Positions 33,989 through 46,379 are shown, numbered from the stretch's first letter. The stretch is DNA of 64,000 nt from Azadirachta indica (GCA_022749755.1 CM040444.1:7753009-7817008); one strand, 5' to 3'. Numbers and translations: made by a program. Notes: a model not told the origin generated them from the letters alone.

Positions 33989-34389
33989 GATTTAGGATTA
34001 TGTTGAATATTTCTTAATAAAACCAGGTGTAGATCGAATATTATCAAAACATTTTAGGGATGATGTAAAATATTCATGTAATTTTTAAAATTAATAGAGA
34101 TTACTTTTAATATGATTTTTTGTTGGTATTAATTTTAAATTTTGTTTATTTCTAATTTATGTTTCGTTTAATATTGAGGAAAAATGTGTAGGTCTAACTA
34201 AAAGTTGATATTAGATATTTTTTTAATTTTACTCTTAAAGTACAAAAAATTAATCCTTAACAAAATCAAAATTAACTCTTTTGATTATAATATATTTACT
34301 TTTCTAATTTAAAAATAGACACTTTTAAACAACTTCAAAATATTAGCCCTAAAGTTTCAACAGTCCTATATTGCTGATAACAGGCATTG
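33989..34389. other. AT-rich intergenic DNA, no gene seen
   Basis: No domain or repeat border recognised. Confidence 0.4.
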
Positions 34390-34395
34390 TGTTGG

Positions 34396-34407
34396 GCTCT
34401 GATATCA
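34396..34407 (-). other. Possible tRNA-iMet primer site of a decayed Copia element
   Basis: On the minus strand TGATATCAGAGC matches the iMet primer site at 11 of 12 positions. Minus-strand sequence upstream (about 34478-34600) reads like the U5 end of a TNT1-type LTR, with TTTTCACGTAAATCTTAG. The 70-bp gap between them, and the position downstream of the integrase, do not fit an intact element. Confidence 0.3.
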
Positions 34408-34614
34408 CTTATTTAGTTCTCTTTAACAACGACAACTCGATAGTAGTGGAAGCTATTCGTAGAGCTCACATTAGTATGTTGGGTAAATAGTAATGTATAT
34501 GAGAATAGTATACGTATAAGTACGAGAATAATACAAAGCACTAAGATTTACGTGAAAACTTTTATGTGAGGGAAAAAACTACAAAATAACTTGGACAATA
34601 ATTCTTCACTATTC

Positions 34615-35755
34615 ACGTAACAGGCAGTAAGCACAGCTGCTCCCCAAAAAGACTTGGAAGGTTTTGCTGTTCGTAACATGCATTTGACTTTCTCTACAAT
34701 GGTGTGGTTCATTCTTTCGGCTACACCATTGTGTTGAGGTGTGCCTCGGAATATCTTTTCATTTCGAATCCCATAACACTATCTTCTCATGTTGAATCCC
34801 ATGACTAGAGCAATAATCTTTGAATTCTTGAGAAGTATACTCTCCTCCATTACATGTATGAAGGCACTTTAATGGTTTCCCAATTTCTTTTTTCATCATG
34901 GTGTGAAATTGTTGGAAATTCTGGAACATTTGATCTTTTGTCTTCAACAAATACACCTATGTTTTTCTCGAAACATCATCAATAAAGGTTAAGAAATATC
35001 TACAACATCTTAGATTTTTAACTTCTATTGGACCACATACATCAAAATATACATGCTCTAGTATTTTTGGCTTTGTAGTCAATTCACTACTAAAGGAAAC
35101 TTTATGTTGTTTTCCAAACAAACAATAATCACAGGGATGGAATTGTGTAACTTTGGGAGAAGGAATAAGCTTCTTCTTTGCCAGAATTTGTAGCCATTTC
35201 TCATTCACGTGGCTAAGTCTCTTGTGCTACAGACTTGATGAGCAATCCAATGCTACATTCAACCCATCTTTGTAGATTTTTCTATGGGTTTTATATAAGG
35301 TACCACAAATTTGTCCTTATGCAACGACCATCAAACCCTTATTAAGTTTCCCTCTGCCATTTCTAAAATAATTCTCAAAGCCTTCTTTATCTATGGCAAT
35401 TATGAACATCAAGTTGAGGCGTAGATCAGGAACATGCCTCACATCCTTTAATGTCAGCTGGTGTCCAACATTCATCTTCATGCATATGTCTCCGATTCTC
35501 ACAGTGTTGGAGCTGGTGGTATTTCCCATCTTCAGAAGACCAAAGTGTCTTACTTTATACATAGTCAACAACTCTTTATTTAGAGGAGGATGGTATGAGG
35601 CAGCAATATCAACCGCCCATTCGGTCATCTAATTGCTCATATGCAGATATTCATCAACAAGGATCGCAACATCGTCTTCTTCTTTTATGACGGGAGCAGT
35701 AGTGTTCTTGTCATCTTTCTTCCTTCTCTGGTTCAATTCATTTTATTTTATTTTA
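34615..35755 (-). mobile_element. Broken Copia (TNT1/Tork type) gag-end, protease, integrase
   Basis: Minus-strand order from 35755: a basic linker (about 35640-35750), then the protease start EWAVDIAASYH, where the catalytic DTG-type triad is already lost. Next come LKDVRHVPDLRLNL and the gag-pre-integrase/zinc block with CDYCLFGKQHKVSF. Then the integrase core with YFDVCGPIEV, FLTFIDDVSRKT and GGEYTSQEFKDYC, and finally HNGVAERMNHTIVEKVK ending near 34615. Stops at about 35629, 35229, 34957 and 34759 and a frameshift break it. Reverse transcriptase and RNase H are absent, so it is truncated. This is the closest match in the window to TNT1-94-like polyproteins. Confidence 0.85.
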
Positions 35756-36309
35756 TGAAACTATTGTTATATAAAATATAATTTAAGAAATAAATAAATT
35801 ATTTATTCTATTAAACCATATTATTATTTAATTAGAAGGGAAATATTGTGGGCTCAATCTCATACTTTAAAAAATAAAATTAACAAAATAATAAAAAAGA
35901 AATAGAAGTAATAGAGTTAAGTGTGTGAAATTAATATAGAAATTGTGTTAGGGCCTTGACTTCACCTATTTGTTATTATATTCATCTTAATTGAGAATTA
36001 CTAATATTTTCTATTTTAATTCACAAATCACTAGTTATAATTTAACTTGATTACCTCTTCTGATCGCAACAATACTAACCATAAGGGCACAAAATATATC
36101 TATTAAAAATATATTTGAGTAGAATTCAATTTAAAAGGTAATTCAAGAGATGAGGTATCCAATAGGAGCTAGCAATCCAATACGATTACGATGTAGGACA
36201 GATTACGATGTAGGACAATTAACAGTATCAAATAACAAAATAATTATAAAAGTATCGTGCTACGAGAATTGAATTTTTACATTAAATATTAAATACTATA
36301 GTATCGAAA
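35756..36309. other. AT-rich intergenic DNA, no gene seen
   Basis: Contains a near-repeat GATTACGATGTAGGACA in tandem at about 36186-36220; otherwise nothing recognised. Confidence 0.4.
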
Positions 36310-36660
36310 TCCCAAATTTTATCTAAGCGTCAGGATTGCAAAGCTTAATAGTTACATTGTTGTAAACCCTCGCAACTTTTTCAGCTGTATCGCAAGTTCC
36401 GAGCCACCAGCATACTAGAACTTGGGTTGCGATTCTCTTCCTGTTGCTGACGATGGCGGCAGCGTTGCTATTCTTATTGAGAGTGAGTTCGATGTAGATT
36501 TCATTCACGTAGCATTTCAGTCTTTGGCGGTCGGAGAACTCTCCCTCTTCGTCGCTTAAGGAGTTTGTCGCGTTGTAGTCAGTAGTCAATATCCATATAA
36601 CTCTGTTCACCGTTTTGAAATATTTGTCATGATTAGTCGATTTCTGTATACAGTCGTCCT
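36310..36660 (-). pseudogene. Decayed cytokinin response factor (CRF-type AP2/ERF) copy
   Basis: The minus-strand frame 36610-36323 begins NRVIWILTTDYNATNSLSDE and continues DRQRLKCYVNEIYIELT. This is the layout of the CRF domain (an ...TD.DATDSSSDEE... block followed by R..VKRYVNEI). The frame ends with WWLGTCDTAEKVARVYNN and TIKLCNPDA, which is the second half of an AP2/ERF DNA-binding domain. The first half of AP2, which carries the DNA-contacting strands, is missing, so CRF linker and AP2 helix are fused directly. Conserved Arg/Gly positions are substituted and a stop follows PDA. CRFs act in cytokinin-responsive transcription. This copy cannot bind DNA in the usual way and is very probably dead. 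It could be a retrocopy, as most CRF genes are already intron-less. Confidence 0.75.
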
Positions 36661-37959
36661 TTTTCTTTTCTGATAGTTTTTTTCTTCAGCTGGACAAAGA
36701 AGGCAAGAGGTTAGCCGGTTAGCAATATTTAATAAAATTAAGTATATCATTTAATATAATTAATTAACTGAAAAATAGTAATTAATTTATAATTTTTTAA
36801 TAATTTTTTTAAAATAAAGTAAAAAGAATGTTTAAATACAAAAAGAAAAAAATAATAAATTTTACTAATGATTATGTTTAAAAATTATTAGTCCTTGACT
36901 CCGCATAATAATTACTTATTTATTTTCTAAATAAATAATATATAATTTAATGAAATAATAACATATTAGTCCCGGAACTATAACAAAAGAATAAATTAAG
37001 ACATATTTTGATAAATTTTAATATTTTAATATTTATTTATTATTACATATATCATTATTTGTTAGAATTTTTCAGAGTATAATTGACTCTTTATATCTAA
37101 AAGTAACGAGCTCTAATTTCACAGACTCAATATTTTTTTAATTAAAATAATAAATTAATTAACAATGAGAAAGAAGGGTGAAATAAGCGAAGCTCAGAAG
37201 CATAGCACTAAAATAGCACTAAAATTATAATACATGAGTAGCATTTGGAAAAAAAAAAAAAAAAAAAGATCCATAATACACTAGACTCATATTTTTAGTG
37301 TATTTAGAAAAAAGGGTTCTAATAAACAAAAAAATATCACACATTCTGTTTCATTATCACTTCCATCATCTTTTTCCGTAATCCTCAGAACTCAAAACAA
37401 AACAGAAAGTAAAAAGCACAGAAATAATAACGCGTACAAAAAAATATTATATAAATAAACGAAAAATTTTTAACAATAACTAATATTTGTTATTGATTTT
37501 TTTAAATGACTACCATATAATATATATTATAAAAATGATTAATTTGGACCAAAATATCTTTATAAAAATTTTTTAAAAATAATCACTAAACATATTTACG
37601 CAGAAATATTTTAGTCCAAAAAATTTTGAAATGGTTATTTTTAAAAAATATTTTTAATAGTAATTATTACCGAAAATTTACCCCAAGTGTTGATAATTTT
37701 CGTTAAATTTACTATAATCACTTTATATCATATATTATATAGTATTTTAATTATGAAGATATAACTTTGTCCGTATGATATTTATGTTTTTAAATGAGAT
37801 ATATTTTTAGTCAAAGTATTAAACCATAAACTTTGGCTATAATTATTATATTCTATAATTGTTATTATTGCATAACAAACAATAATTGAAATACAATCTA
37901 ATCACTTCGACATTAATAATAGGAAAAAACATAAAATAATGCATGGTATATGAACATTC
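36661..37959. other. AT-rich intergenic DNA, no gene seen
   Basis: Contains a run of about 19 A at 37249-37267. No coding signal or element border. Confidence 0.4.
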
Positions 37960-38480
37960 AAGAGTAAAGTACCTCATTTTTAAAATATTATTATCAATCA
38001 CACCAAAATAAAAAATTGTCCCCTTAAATTTTTGGTTTCCATTCATTATTTATCTTCATAAAATGACATAAATATTTTCATTGACAAATAAATTTCGATA
38101 AACATTTCTAATTCTCAAAATTAAATTTAATTAAAAGATAATTTTTACTTATACTTTTATTAACTTGAGTTTTCAAGTAGTTACTTATGATGATATTTTA
38201 ACAATATTGGGTGTAGTTTAATATATTTAAACATTTTAGTCTTATTTATTAGAGACAAATATGTAATATACAAAATAATAATATCCAATTTCTTATTGTA
38301 AATTTATTAACGGTCCTTAATATGTATAAACAGAATACTAATTTATCAAAAAATTACCAGTAATTTGTAGTACTTTTGATTTTAATATGAACTTAGGATG
38401 ATTTAATAATATAATATTACAATATTATTGATTGAATAATATAAATAATAAATGATTTATTAAAAAGAAAAAATATATTT
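37960..38480. repeat. Inverted repeat pair, left member
   Basis: Reverse complement of about 46380-46860. Shared blocks include TAACTTGAGTTTTCAAGT, ATCATCATAAGT (complement) and AATATGTATAAACAGAATA. The pair is about 8 kb apart and flanks the bHLH remnant and a MITE. Probably two copies of the same unknown element family. Confidence 0.75.
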
Positions 38481-39348
38481 GGATAGTAACTAGTTATTAA
38501 AATAGTATTAATAATTATAATAGTATTAATTTTAAATTAAATTAATCGCTGATAATCAAAATTAGAATTAAAATTGCCTTAAAGTTAATATTTTATATAC
38601 AACATATCAATCTTATATATTTTTCTATGGAAAAATTAAATCCTTAGAAATTATTATGAATTTAGTTAATTTTTTTAAAAGACAACTGGATTCCAAATTT
38701 TTAAAATAAGTATCAATCACATGTCCAAATTGAAAAAAAGTGTCAATAAAATCCTTTTTGTTATTTTTACTGTTTACTATTTATAATTTTAATAGATATT
38801 ATATTGTTACTTATAATTTTAAGAATATTTTTGATGAATTAATATGCCATATTGAATATTTAGGATTTATAAAAAAAAATATTTAAATAATATATAATTC
38901 ATGAAATCCAAATATTTAGTTGGAATTTATTTTAATTGTTTGTGCAATTTCTAATTTTAAGAATATTTATATAATTTATACATAATTATATTAATTTATA
39001 AATAAAATAATTTAAATAATTTATGTAATAAAAATAAACAAATATTTTTTAAAAAAAATAATTATTAATATAATATTTTCATAGAAAATGTAGAGGCAAT
39101 CAGTTAATGATTTAAATTTAGTCACAACATCACCGGTGCTATACACGATAAAAATCTTAATATTTTCTAAATTTTGCTCCCCATTTGAAAATGAATCGTA
39201 AGATGAATTTGGATAATATGAGATGGGACACACCTTTGTTGTCTTTTTCTTCTTCATCATCATGTGGCCAACAAAAAAAAGTATTTTTTTTTTATTATGG
39301 ATGAAATAACAAAATAGCATAAAGAAAGAAAATAATTGAGGATAGCGG
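38481..39348. other. AT-rich intergenic DNA, no gene seen
   Basis: The 99-codon minus-strand frame at 39021-39320 is low-complexity with no domain. Confidence 0.4.
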
Positions 39349-40023
39349 CGGGTGCGAGTTGGTTCGGATCAAACCGAAATTGCTCGGGTTTACTAATTTT
39401 TGGACCGAATTAAAGCAACTATATAATTGAAATCGAATCTAAACTGAACTGTTCAGTTCGGTTCAGCTCAATTCGGTTCGATTTTAATTATTTATTTAAT
39501 TTTTAATTTTTTTAATTTAATTGCAATGTTTCGATTGAACTTTACTGTTCATCATTTGTTACTATTAAAAAATTAAGTAATACAAAACCCTAATAAACAA
39601 TTGGCATCATATAAAATATATAAAATTTAATTTGTTAACAAAATACTTAATAAAATTAAATTAAAAAAGTAAAGGTATAAATATCTAAATTTTTGTTGTA
39701 CTACTTACTCTAAACCCACTGCCGTTGATTCCTTCAATTTTGGAGATTGATAAGTAAGATTTTGGAATTTTTTAAGAAAATTTAATTTAATAAGTAAAAT
39801 TGTTAATAAATTTAGAAAAGAATTTACGTAGTTTTACTAAAAAAATATAATTTAACAAAATTCAGTTTGGTTTCGTTTTTGAACATCAAAATTGAAAGCA
39901 AACTTAATTTTTCAGTTTTCAAAAAACTAAGCCAAATAAAACTAGTTAAAATAAAAAATTTAAATCATCGATTTTGGTTCGGTCCGGTTCAATTTTTCAA
40001 ATATCAGTTTTTTTTGCCCATCC
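39349..40023. mobile_element. Non-autonomous element rich in GGTTCGGTT motifs
   Basis: The ends carry clusters of GGTTCGG/CCGAACC. The right end terminates in TTTTTTTGCCCATCC, like the right end of 44996-45505. The interior is AT-rich and non-coding. A widespread plant element style; superfamily not determined. Confidence 0.5.
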
Positions 40024-40584
40024 GTAATTGAAAACACATGGGATAAGGTTAGGGCCTTGAGAAAGAGAGAGAGAGGGATTTGGGACATGGAGGAAAATTG
40101 ATTGAATGCTGTATATGGCATTACTTTTACTTTATTTAATAACTTATATTTTACAAAACTTAAAGTAAATACTTTTCTATATTGTAATAAAATTATTAAT
40201 TTCTTAAAGAAAAAGGAGTTGTCCATGTATTAATTTTCTTACTAGGATTTCACTGTTTTTTGTTTATTAAAGACTTGAAAATCGTAGGGAAGAAGCTCGA
40301 TACTCCCTTCTTATTTAGCCAAATCCCTGTTACCTTTCTATTATTTCGAAAAGACCTTAAGACACCCTCGACATTACGTCTATTATTGAAAAACGTTAGT
40401 TTTTTTGCACAAATATAATTTTACCTTTCTGATTTGTCAGAAATCTACAAAAACTATTTAATTGTGTCAACCGAAAATACTTCGCAATGAGAAAAAAGGC
40501 AAATTACTTTAATACTCTCCAATAAACAAACAAAATTATTTTAATACTCTAATTATTTTAAAATTACTTGAAACGAATTGATAT
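40024..40584. other. Intergenic DNA, no gene seen
   Basis: Starts with a short GA tract (about 40060-40076). No domain recognised. Confidence 0.4.
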
Positions 40585-41195
40585 TACTTAAAAATATTCT
40601 ACATGTTATACTTTTTATTTGTATAAGTACATACATAATGCCCTTCAATTTAAAATTAAAAAAATTATATTAATAAAAAAAAATAAATAAAATATTAAAA
40701 TTTAATTTTTTGTTAGTATTATATTTTATAATAATAAATATTATATGTTAACAATAACAAAATATAATTTAATAGATCATTTTCTTTTATAAATAACAAA
40801 TATAACATGTTAATAATAATAAAGTATAATTTATAAATATTATTTTCTTTTATAAATAACAAATATATATGTTAATAATAGTAAAATATTATTTAGTATA
40901 TTATTTTCTTTTATAAATAATAAAATATATTAATAAAATAATATACTTATAAATATTATATTTTATTACTTATAAAAAGAAAATAATGTATTAAATTATA
41001 TTTTATTATTTATTAACATATTATATTTATTTACTATAAATTATAAAAGAAAATAATAATAATAAAATATTACTTTAATGTTTTATTAATTTTTTATTAA
41101 TATAATCTTTTAATTTTAAATTGAAGGGCATTATATATGTATATATATAAAAACAAGTAGTATAACTATATAGAATTATTCTTAAAATTTTTTCT
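40585..41195. mobile_element. Foldback MITE with internal tandem repeats
   Basis: The left arm ATAATGCCCTTCAATTTAAA is found as an exact reverse complement in the right arm (about 41116-41135). Arms extend outward with GTTATAC and CTTAAAAATATTC-type blocks. Inside are three degenerate units of about 65 bp (TTTTCTTTTATAAATAACAA near 40781, 40847 and 40908), then inverse-oriented versions. No coding capacity. Confidence 0.7.
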
Positions 41196-41705
41196 GACAT
41201 GCATTTAATGCTTGTAGCTTCTCAAAGTAATTATGTCTTAATTTGTTCACTAATGCAAGTAAGCTAAGTTAAATTACTATATTATTCTCAATCCACTAAC
41301 CTTTTTCAGTATTGAAAATAACGTAAAAGGGGTTTTCATGTATTTTTAAAATAATAGGAAAAATAACGGAGATTTGACTAAAAAAGAAAGGGCTATCAGG
41401 CTTATTCCCAAAATCTTATTCTAATCCTTAATTAATTAATTAAAAACAAAACACAACATACATATATGAAGACAAAACTTAATATAAGCTTTACGTGAAT
41501 TCAAAAATATCCTTAAAAATTTAATTGAAATCCAATTATTTTCCTTTCTTTTTTATAACTCAGCTTTTAATTTTCTTTTTCTTTTGTTTTTTAGACTTTA
41601 CATATAATTAAATACTACAATATCCTTTTTTATTAATAAAAAAGAGAAATGAAAACAAAAAAAAATAATAAAAAGACTATATAAAATAAATTTAGTAAAA
41701 AAATA
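41196..41705. other. AT-rich intergenic DNA, no gene seen
   Basis: No feature recognised. Confidence 0.4.
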
Positions 41706-42395
41706 TTACATGTGATCCAAAACAAATTTCATTCTCGAATTAAGTGCTTCAACCTTCATTGACACATCCTCAACTCGTTGTTGTGGTGACTGGACATAAT
41801 TAATTATCTCATCAAGGATCAGTGCTTTGTCCTTTTTAATGACATTTTTATTTTTTCCACGCAGGAACCAAGTCTTGAAGAATTAGCATCCTTTCTTTTA
41901 TCTCTTCTCTGTTAACTTTTGCTGCTATTAATTGGTGTCTATAAGTAGCTTGGCTCCTTACTTGAACCTTTCTTGCTTGTAGATGGAAGTAATCTTGTTT
42001 AGGCTTGCCTGAACCATTTTGTCCAATTTTAAACACATAACATTATCAAAATTAGACATATCCAACCAAAAAAAAAGTAAACAAAAACAAATGCCAGTCC
42101 ATTGCCATTATCGTTGCTTGTGCATACAATCTTGACTGAGTCAAACTTGTACATCACGCGACATCCTTGCATCATTGTCTTGAGCCATTATTTGCTCCAA
42201 CCCCACTGAATTATCCCTAAAAGCCTCACTATTAAACCCGAATTGACTCAAATTATACTCAAATTGAATATCTCTCAGTCTTAACCCACCTCCATATTCA
42301 CATAAATTTTCACTCTCATTAACTGGAAACTGCCAGATATTTGCAAAATTATACGAACCCTCATTCAGCATTGTTAACGGATCCATCTCCAACAT
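41706..42395 (-). pseudogene. Decayed bHLH79/BIGPETAL-like transcription factor copy
   Basis: The minus strand from 42386 starts MDPLTMLNEGSYNFANIWQF, like bHLH79-type proteins (MDPP...SYNLAEIWPFP). That frame stops at 42141. A short in-between piece (TSNDNGNGL) is readable in another frame. 42036-41848 gives GKPKQDYFHLQARK, then the basic region and helix 1 (AAKVNREEIKERMLILQDLV). A 1-nt shift in an A-run near 41850 must be crossed to reach helix 2 and its extension, KALILDEIINYVQSPQQRVE then VEALNSRM, ending at TAA 41706-41708. The key E-box-contacting Glu of the basic region is Ala here, and neighbouring Arg residues are changed. No intron interrupts the bHLH, unlike typical family genes, which suggests a retrocopy. 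The usual C-terminal part is missing. Likely dead. Confidence 0.8.
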
Positions 42396-44995
42396 TCGTA
42401 CTAACTGCACTCAATTTCCAAACACCAAACATAAAAAAGTAAAGAGTGTTAAAGACAGATATTTACAAGAAATTAACTTAAAGTTTATCTTTACGACTTG
42501 TAAGATCTGTAAGAAATTTGGTAGGTTAAGTCAGAGGCTCCATATCTATAATATTTTGTATATTAAAAAGTCAAAGTTAAAATCTAATTTTAGGTGGCTG
42601 GACAATGGTATTTGTTTGTAATTTGTAGCCAAAATTTTAAAAAATATATATTAAAGATCAAATATAGCTGCAATTGCAGTCATATTTGATAAGAAGACAG
42701 TAAAATTAATAAAATTATTGAAAAACGTAATTTTGATGTAGATAAAAATTTAACTTTAATGAATGCAATGAAGCATCTCACTTCAGGTATAATCTCATAT
42801 AAAAAATAACAAAGAAAATAAAAAAGAAAATAACAAAACAAAACTAATGAAGTTATTTCTCTATCACAGACCCAAGTTAATTCCAAGCTTCATTAAAGTA
42901 AGGAGAACCAATACATATAAATTTAATTAGAAAAACTTGCTTCAATGTTTAACAATTTTAACAAGATCATCGATACTGAATCCATCGCAGCTTAAAAAAG
43001 TAAAAACCCTAAAATGAAATGATGGCAAATGAAGAGAGTGTTTCAATGGGAGAGTGCTAGCGGGCGTGTATAATGAAAATAACAAGACTTCGTTGTTGGG
43101 ATTTGATGTATATGAGTTATTAATAACAAGATACTGATATTAAGAAATGATATATTTTATTAAATATTATGTAAATAATATCAATAAAATTATGTAATTA
43201 TTCTATAAAAGTAACCTATATTTTTTTAAAATAAATATTGTATTAAAGAAAAAAAATATATTAAAAAAGACAAAAAAAAAAGTGATATTAAATAATAAAA
43301 TAAACACTATCTTTTGAAAATAAGTCCTGCATCTGTTTAAAATTTTATTAATTAAATTTTATTTTATATATATAGATAGAATTAAAGATTTTTTTTACAT
43401 AATTTTTTAAATTAAATATAAATTATTAAATTTAAATAAATTTAACGGTTATGCCTTAATTAATTTTAAAGTCCATCAATGCAATATCATACTCTGTCAA
43501 ATTTTTTGAACGATTTCAAGTAGATGTTGACTACTTGACTACGTTAAATCAAAGTAAATAATTAGGCGGTGCTTCTCCCTTCTATATCTACGTCGAGATC
43601 TTTTTTGTCGTTTCGATATATTTTAAATTAAATCAATATTTATTTAATTATTAATTATTAATTATTAATCATAGTCTCCAAAAACATTGGCCCATGTATT
43701 GTGTGGGTCCAATCGTATCTATCACGTGGCTAAGCTTAGCTTGCCATACAGTCCATTTTTATCTTATCACTTACCGAAAATAATGTAACATTATTGGATT
43801 TTTTTTATTTATTTAATTATTTAAACAAATTTCTATAAAACGATGCAGTATGAAAATGAAAAAAAGTAATTTCGGGCCCCATTTCCCTTGTTGCGAATGT
43901 GTTTTCATGCCGAATTTGATTGTAAAGAAATGACAAGGCAAGTTTTACCACGTCCGGTTGAGAAATCATAAATTTACGACCCCCTCCTTCAATTATTGTA
44001 TTGTGCTTACATGTAAAGTTTTACACATGAGGGGTTAAAATATTGTGAATCTACGACGCACTCAATTATTGTTGGAAAAAATGCCTGTTATTATTACTTT
44101 TTTTAGTTAATATTTTATTATTTTTTTATATTTTTTTTTATATATTTTTAATATTTTATTATTTATTATTTATTTATTTTATTTTCAGTTTAATTAGTTT
44201 ATAAAATGATAAATTAAAAATATTTAAAATATTAAAAGATAAAATTAGAATTTAAGGAGATGATGAGATATTAAAAAAAATATATGAGCATAATAAGACA
44301 TTAACTAAAAAAAAAAGGAGATTAATAAACATTCTCCCTTATTATTGGATTGAGTTGTAGACACATAATATAAAAATTCTAAGACATTCTTTTGAAATCT
44401 CTAATAATTACAAATTTGTCACTCATTATTATCTGTTTAATTAGATTTTATTACATTTTTATATACATATTTACTCTATCAAGATCCCATATTTCTTGGG
44501 TTTTGTTTTTTGTCTTCAATATTTTAATACCATTAAAACGTATTTTTTTATGGTTAAAAGCATATATAGAGTATTTTCATAATAAAAATATGTAGATGTT
44601 TGTTTTTTACGAGTACAAATTGCTTTATTTGTTAAAATGAATTATTGAAATGTTTGAAAAATGACAATAACTATAGAAAAATAAAAAAAATTGATTAAAA
44701 GAGATAAAAATTTGTTTTATATAGAGATGGAAAATGCTATGAAATATCGTAAAACCAAAGATAAAAAATGATCCGACGAAAAAAGCTCAAGTTATTTGAT
44801 TTGTTACCAAGAACTAAGAAAAAAAATGTAAAAATTGATAAATAAGATATAAATGTGAACTAATTAAAAATAATTTACATAATTGATAGAGTTTTTAATT
44901 TTTTTCTCTTTAAAATTTTTAATGATAAATATTAAGTAGACTATAATTATGGTTTAAGATGACGCAACTAATGAAAAATAATCAAATTTAGAATT
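42396..44995. other. AT-rich intergenic DNA, no gene seen
   Basis: Open frames at 42680-42886 (minus) and 44392-44595 (plus) are Phe/Leu/Ile-rich with no domain. The 43560-43770 and 43870-44000 patches are less AT-rich but unassigned. Confidence 0.4.
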
Positions 44996-45505
44996 GGGCA
45001 AAAATTTTCAACCAAACCGAACTGAATCGAACCAAACTATTAGATTTAATTTGATTTGGTTTTAAGAGTAAGTCGGTTTCGAACTAATCAGTTCGGTTCA
45101 GGTTCAGTTAAAAACTGAATTAGAACCGAAAATCGATTATAAAATTTCTTGTATCCCCTTAATATTTAGAAAAATTATGAAAAATATTAGTTTTATATTT
45201 TTTGACAAAAATTTACATAAAATAAGAAAAAATATTATAATTTAAAAAAATTATTTATTTTTTATAATTATTAAATAATATATAAAGGCTCAAATAAAAA
45301 TATTTCAAAATTTCAAAATTTGGCATAGAAATTTGGAACTGAAATGGACCGAAGTACAGTCTAAGAACCAAGCTTGGACCTAAACCAAACCAAATCGAAC
45401 CAAGCCAAACTAATTTGATATGGTTCGGTTTGGTTTCATAATTCATATATAATTTGAGTTTGACTCGGTTTTTATAAAAACTGAGCCGAATATAATTTTG
45501 CCCAC
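44996..45505. mobile_element. Non-autonomous TIR element with GGTTCGGTT motifs
   Basis: Left end GGGCAAAAATTTTCAACC; right end TATAATTTTGCCCACC, its imperfect reverse complement. Inside both ends are CCGAACTGAATCGAACC / GGTTCGGTTTGGTTT clusters. About 510 bp, same family style as 39349-40023. The 95-codon frame across it is chance. Confidence 0.6.
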
Positions 45506-46379
45506 CTTTAATCAAAATAATAATGATTACTAAGTTAAGCATTTCACTTTCTTAAAAGATTATGGCTTTGACGTTGTTATTGTTGTCACATACTCAGTTT
45601 TTTTCCTAACTTTTTTTTTTTCACTTTCTTTCACTTATGTTCACTTTTTAAATATTGTAAAAAAAATTCTAATATGTAATTGAAGTTCAAATCCCTTAGA
45701 TTTTTCACAAAAGTTTTGACCATTAATTATAACATTTATTAGAGATAGGTATTAATTCGTGGTTGCTTAAATATTGATGCTCCAGTTAAAAGGAGGACAA
45801 GTAAATTGAGCATCTATAATAACTTTATCATGGCATTTATAGTGCCTTTTAATAATAATTTTTGGAATGCTACCATTACTTATCCGAAAACTTCATGAAA
45901 TCCGTCTTAAGAAATTAATTGTTTGAAATTCATCTTAAAAATTTGATTTTATTGTTAAAAAAGAATAGGAACAAAAGTTGGTCTGCGTAATTGCATAATC
46001 CTTATTCCTAACTTGCTTAATAGCTACTTTATTTTGAAAAGAAAAACACAAATTTAACAGTCAACACCAAGGTTATAACGAAAATGAAAAACCATTTTTT
46101 TTTTACCATAAAGGAATAGAAGTTTAAGACAAAATAAAAAAAAAAATCATATGCATTAAAAAATTTGTGTTTTTTTAATTTAGAGTACAAAGGTTAAAGT
46201 ATAGTATTATGATAACATTCTTTTCTTTTTAAAAATGTGTTTTTCTATTTCATATTAAAAAATTAAACTATAATATCTCTTTCTTTTTAAAATATAAAGT
46301 GAATACTTTTTTATAATTATAAGAATGCATTGGATTTGGAATTTTTTTTAATAAACTAGTTATTGTGCAAAAATATTTT
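45506..46379. other. AT-rich intergenic DNA, no gene seen
   Basis: No feature recognised. Confidence 0.4.

Noticed and set aside
33767..34006. 79-codon frame with an internal 20-residue repeat (NKIVFYLVNN)
   Set aside because: The repeat comes from the 60-bp DNA duplication; the period is a multiple of three by chance, and the frame has no conserved family.
37249..37267. A-run as a retrocopy poly-A tail
   Set aside because: No coding remnant precedes it on the same strand and no flanking duplication was found.
42680..42886. 68-codon minus-strand frame near the bHLH copy
   Set aside because: Phe/Leu/Tyr-rich AT-driven text, with no family match and no link by splice sites to the bHLH remnant.
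45255..45542. 95-codon minus-strand frame
   Set aside because: It overlaps the terminus of a TIR element, and its Trp/Gly/Leu text comes from GGTTCGGTTTGG repeats.
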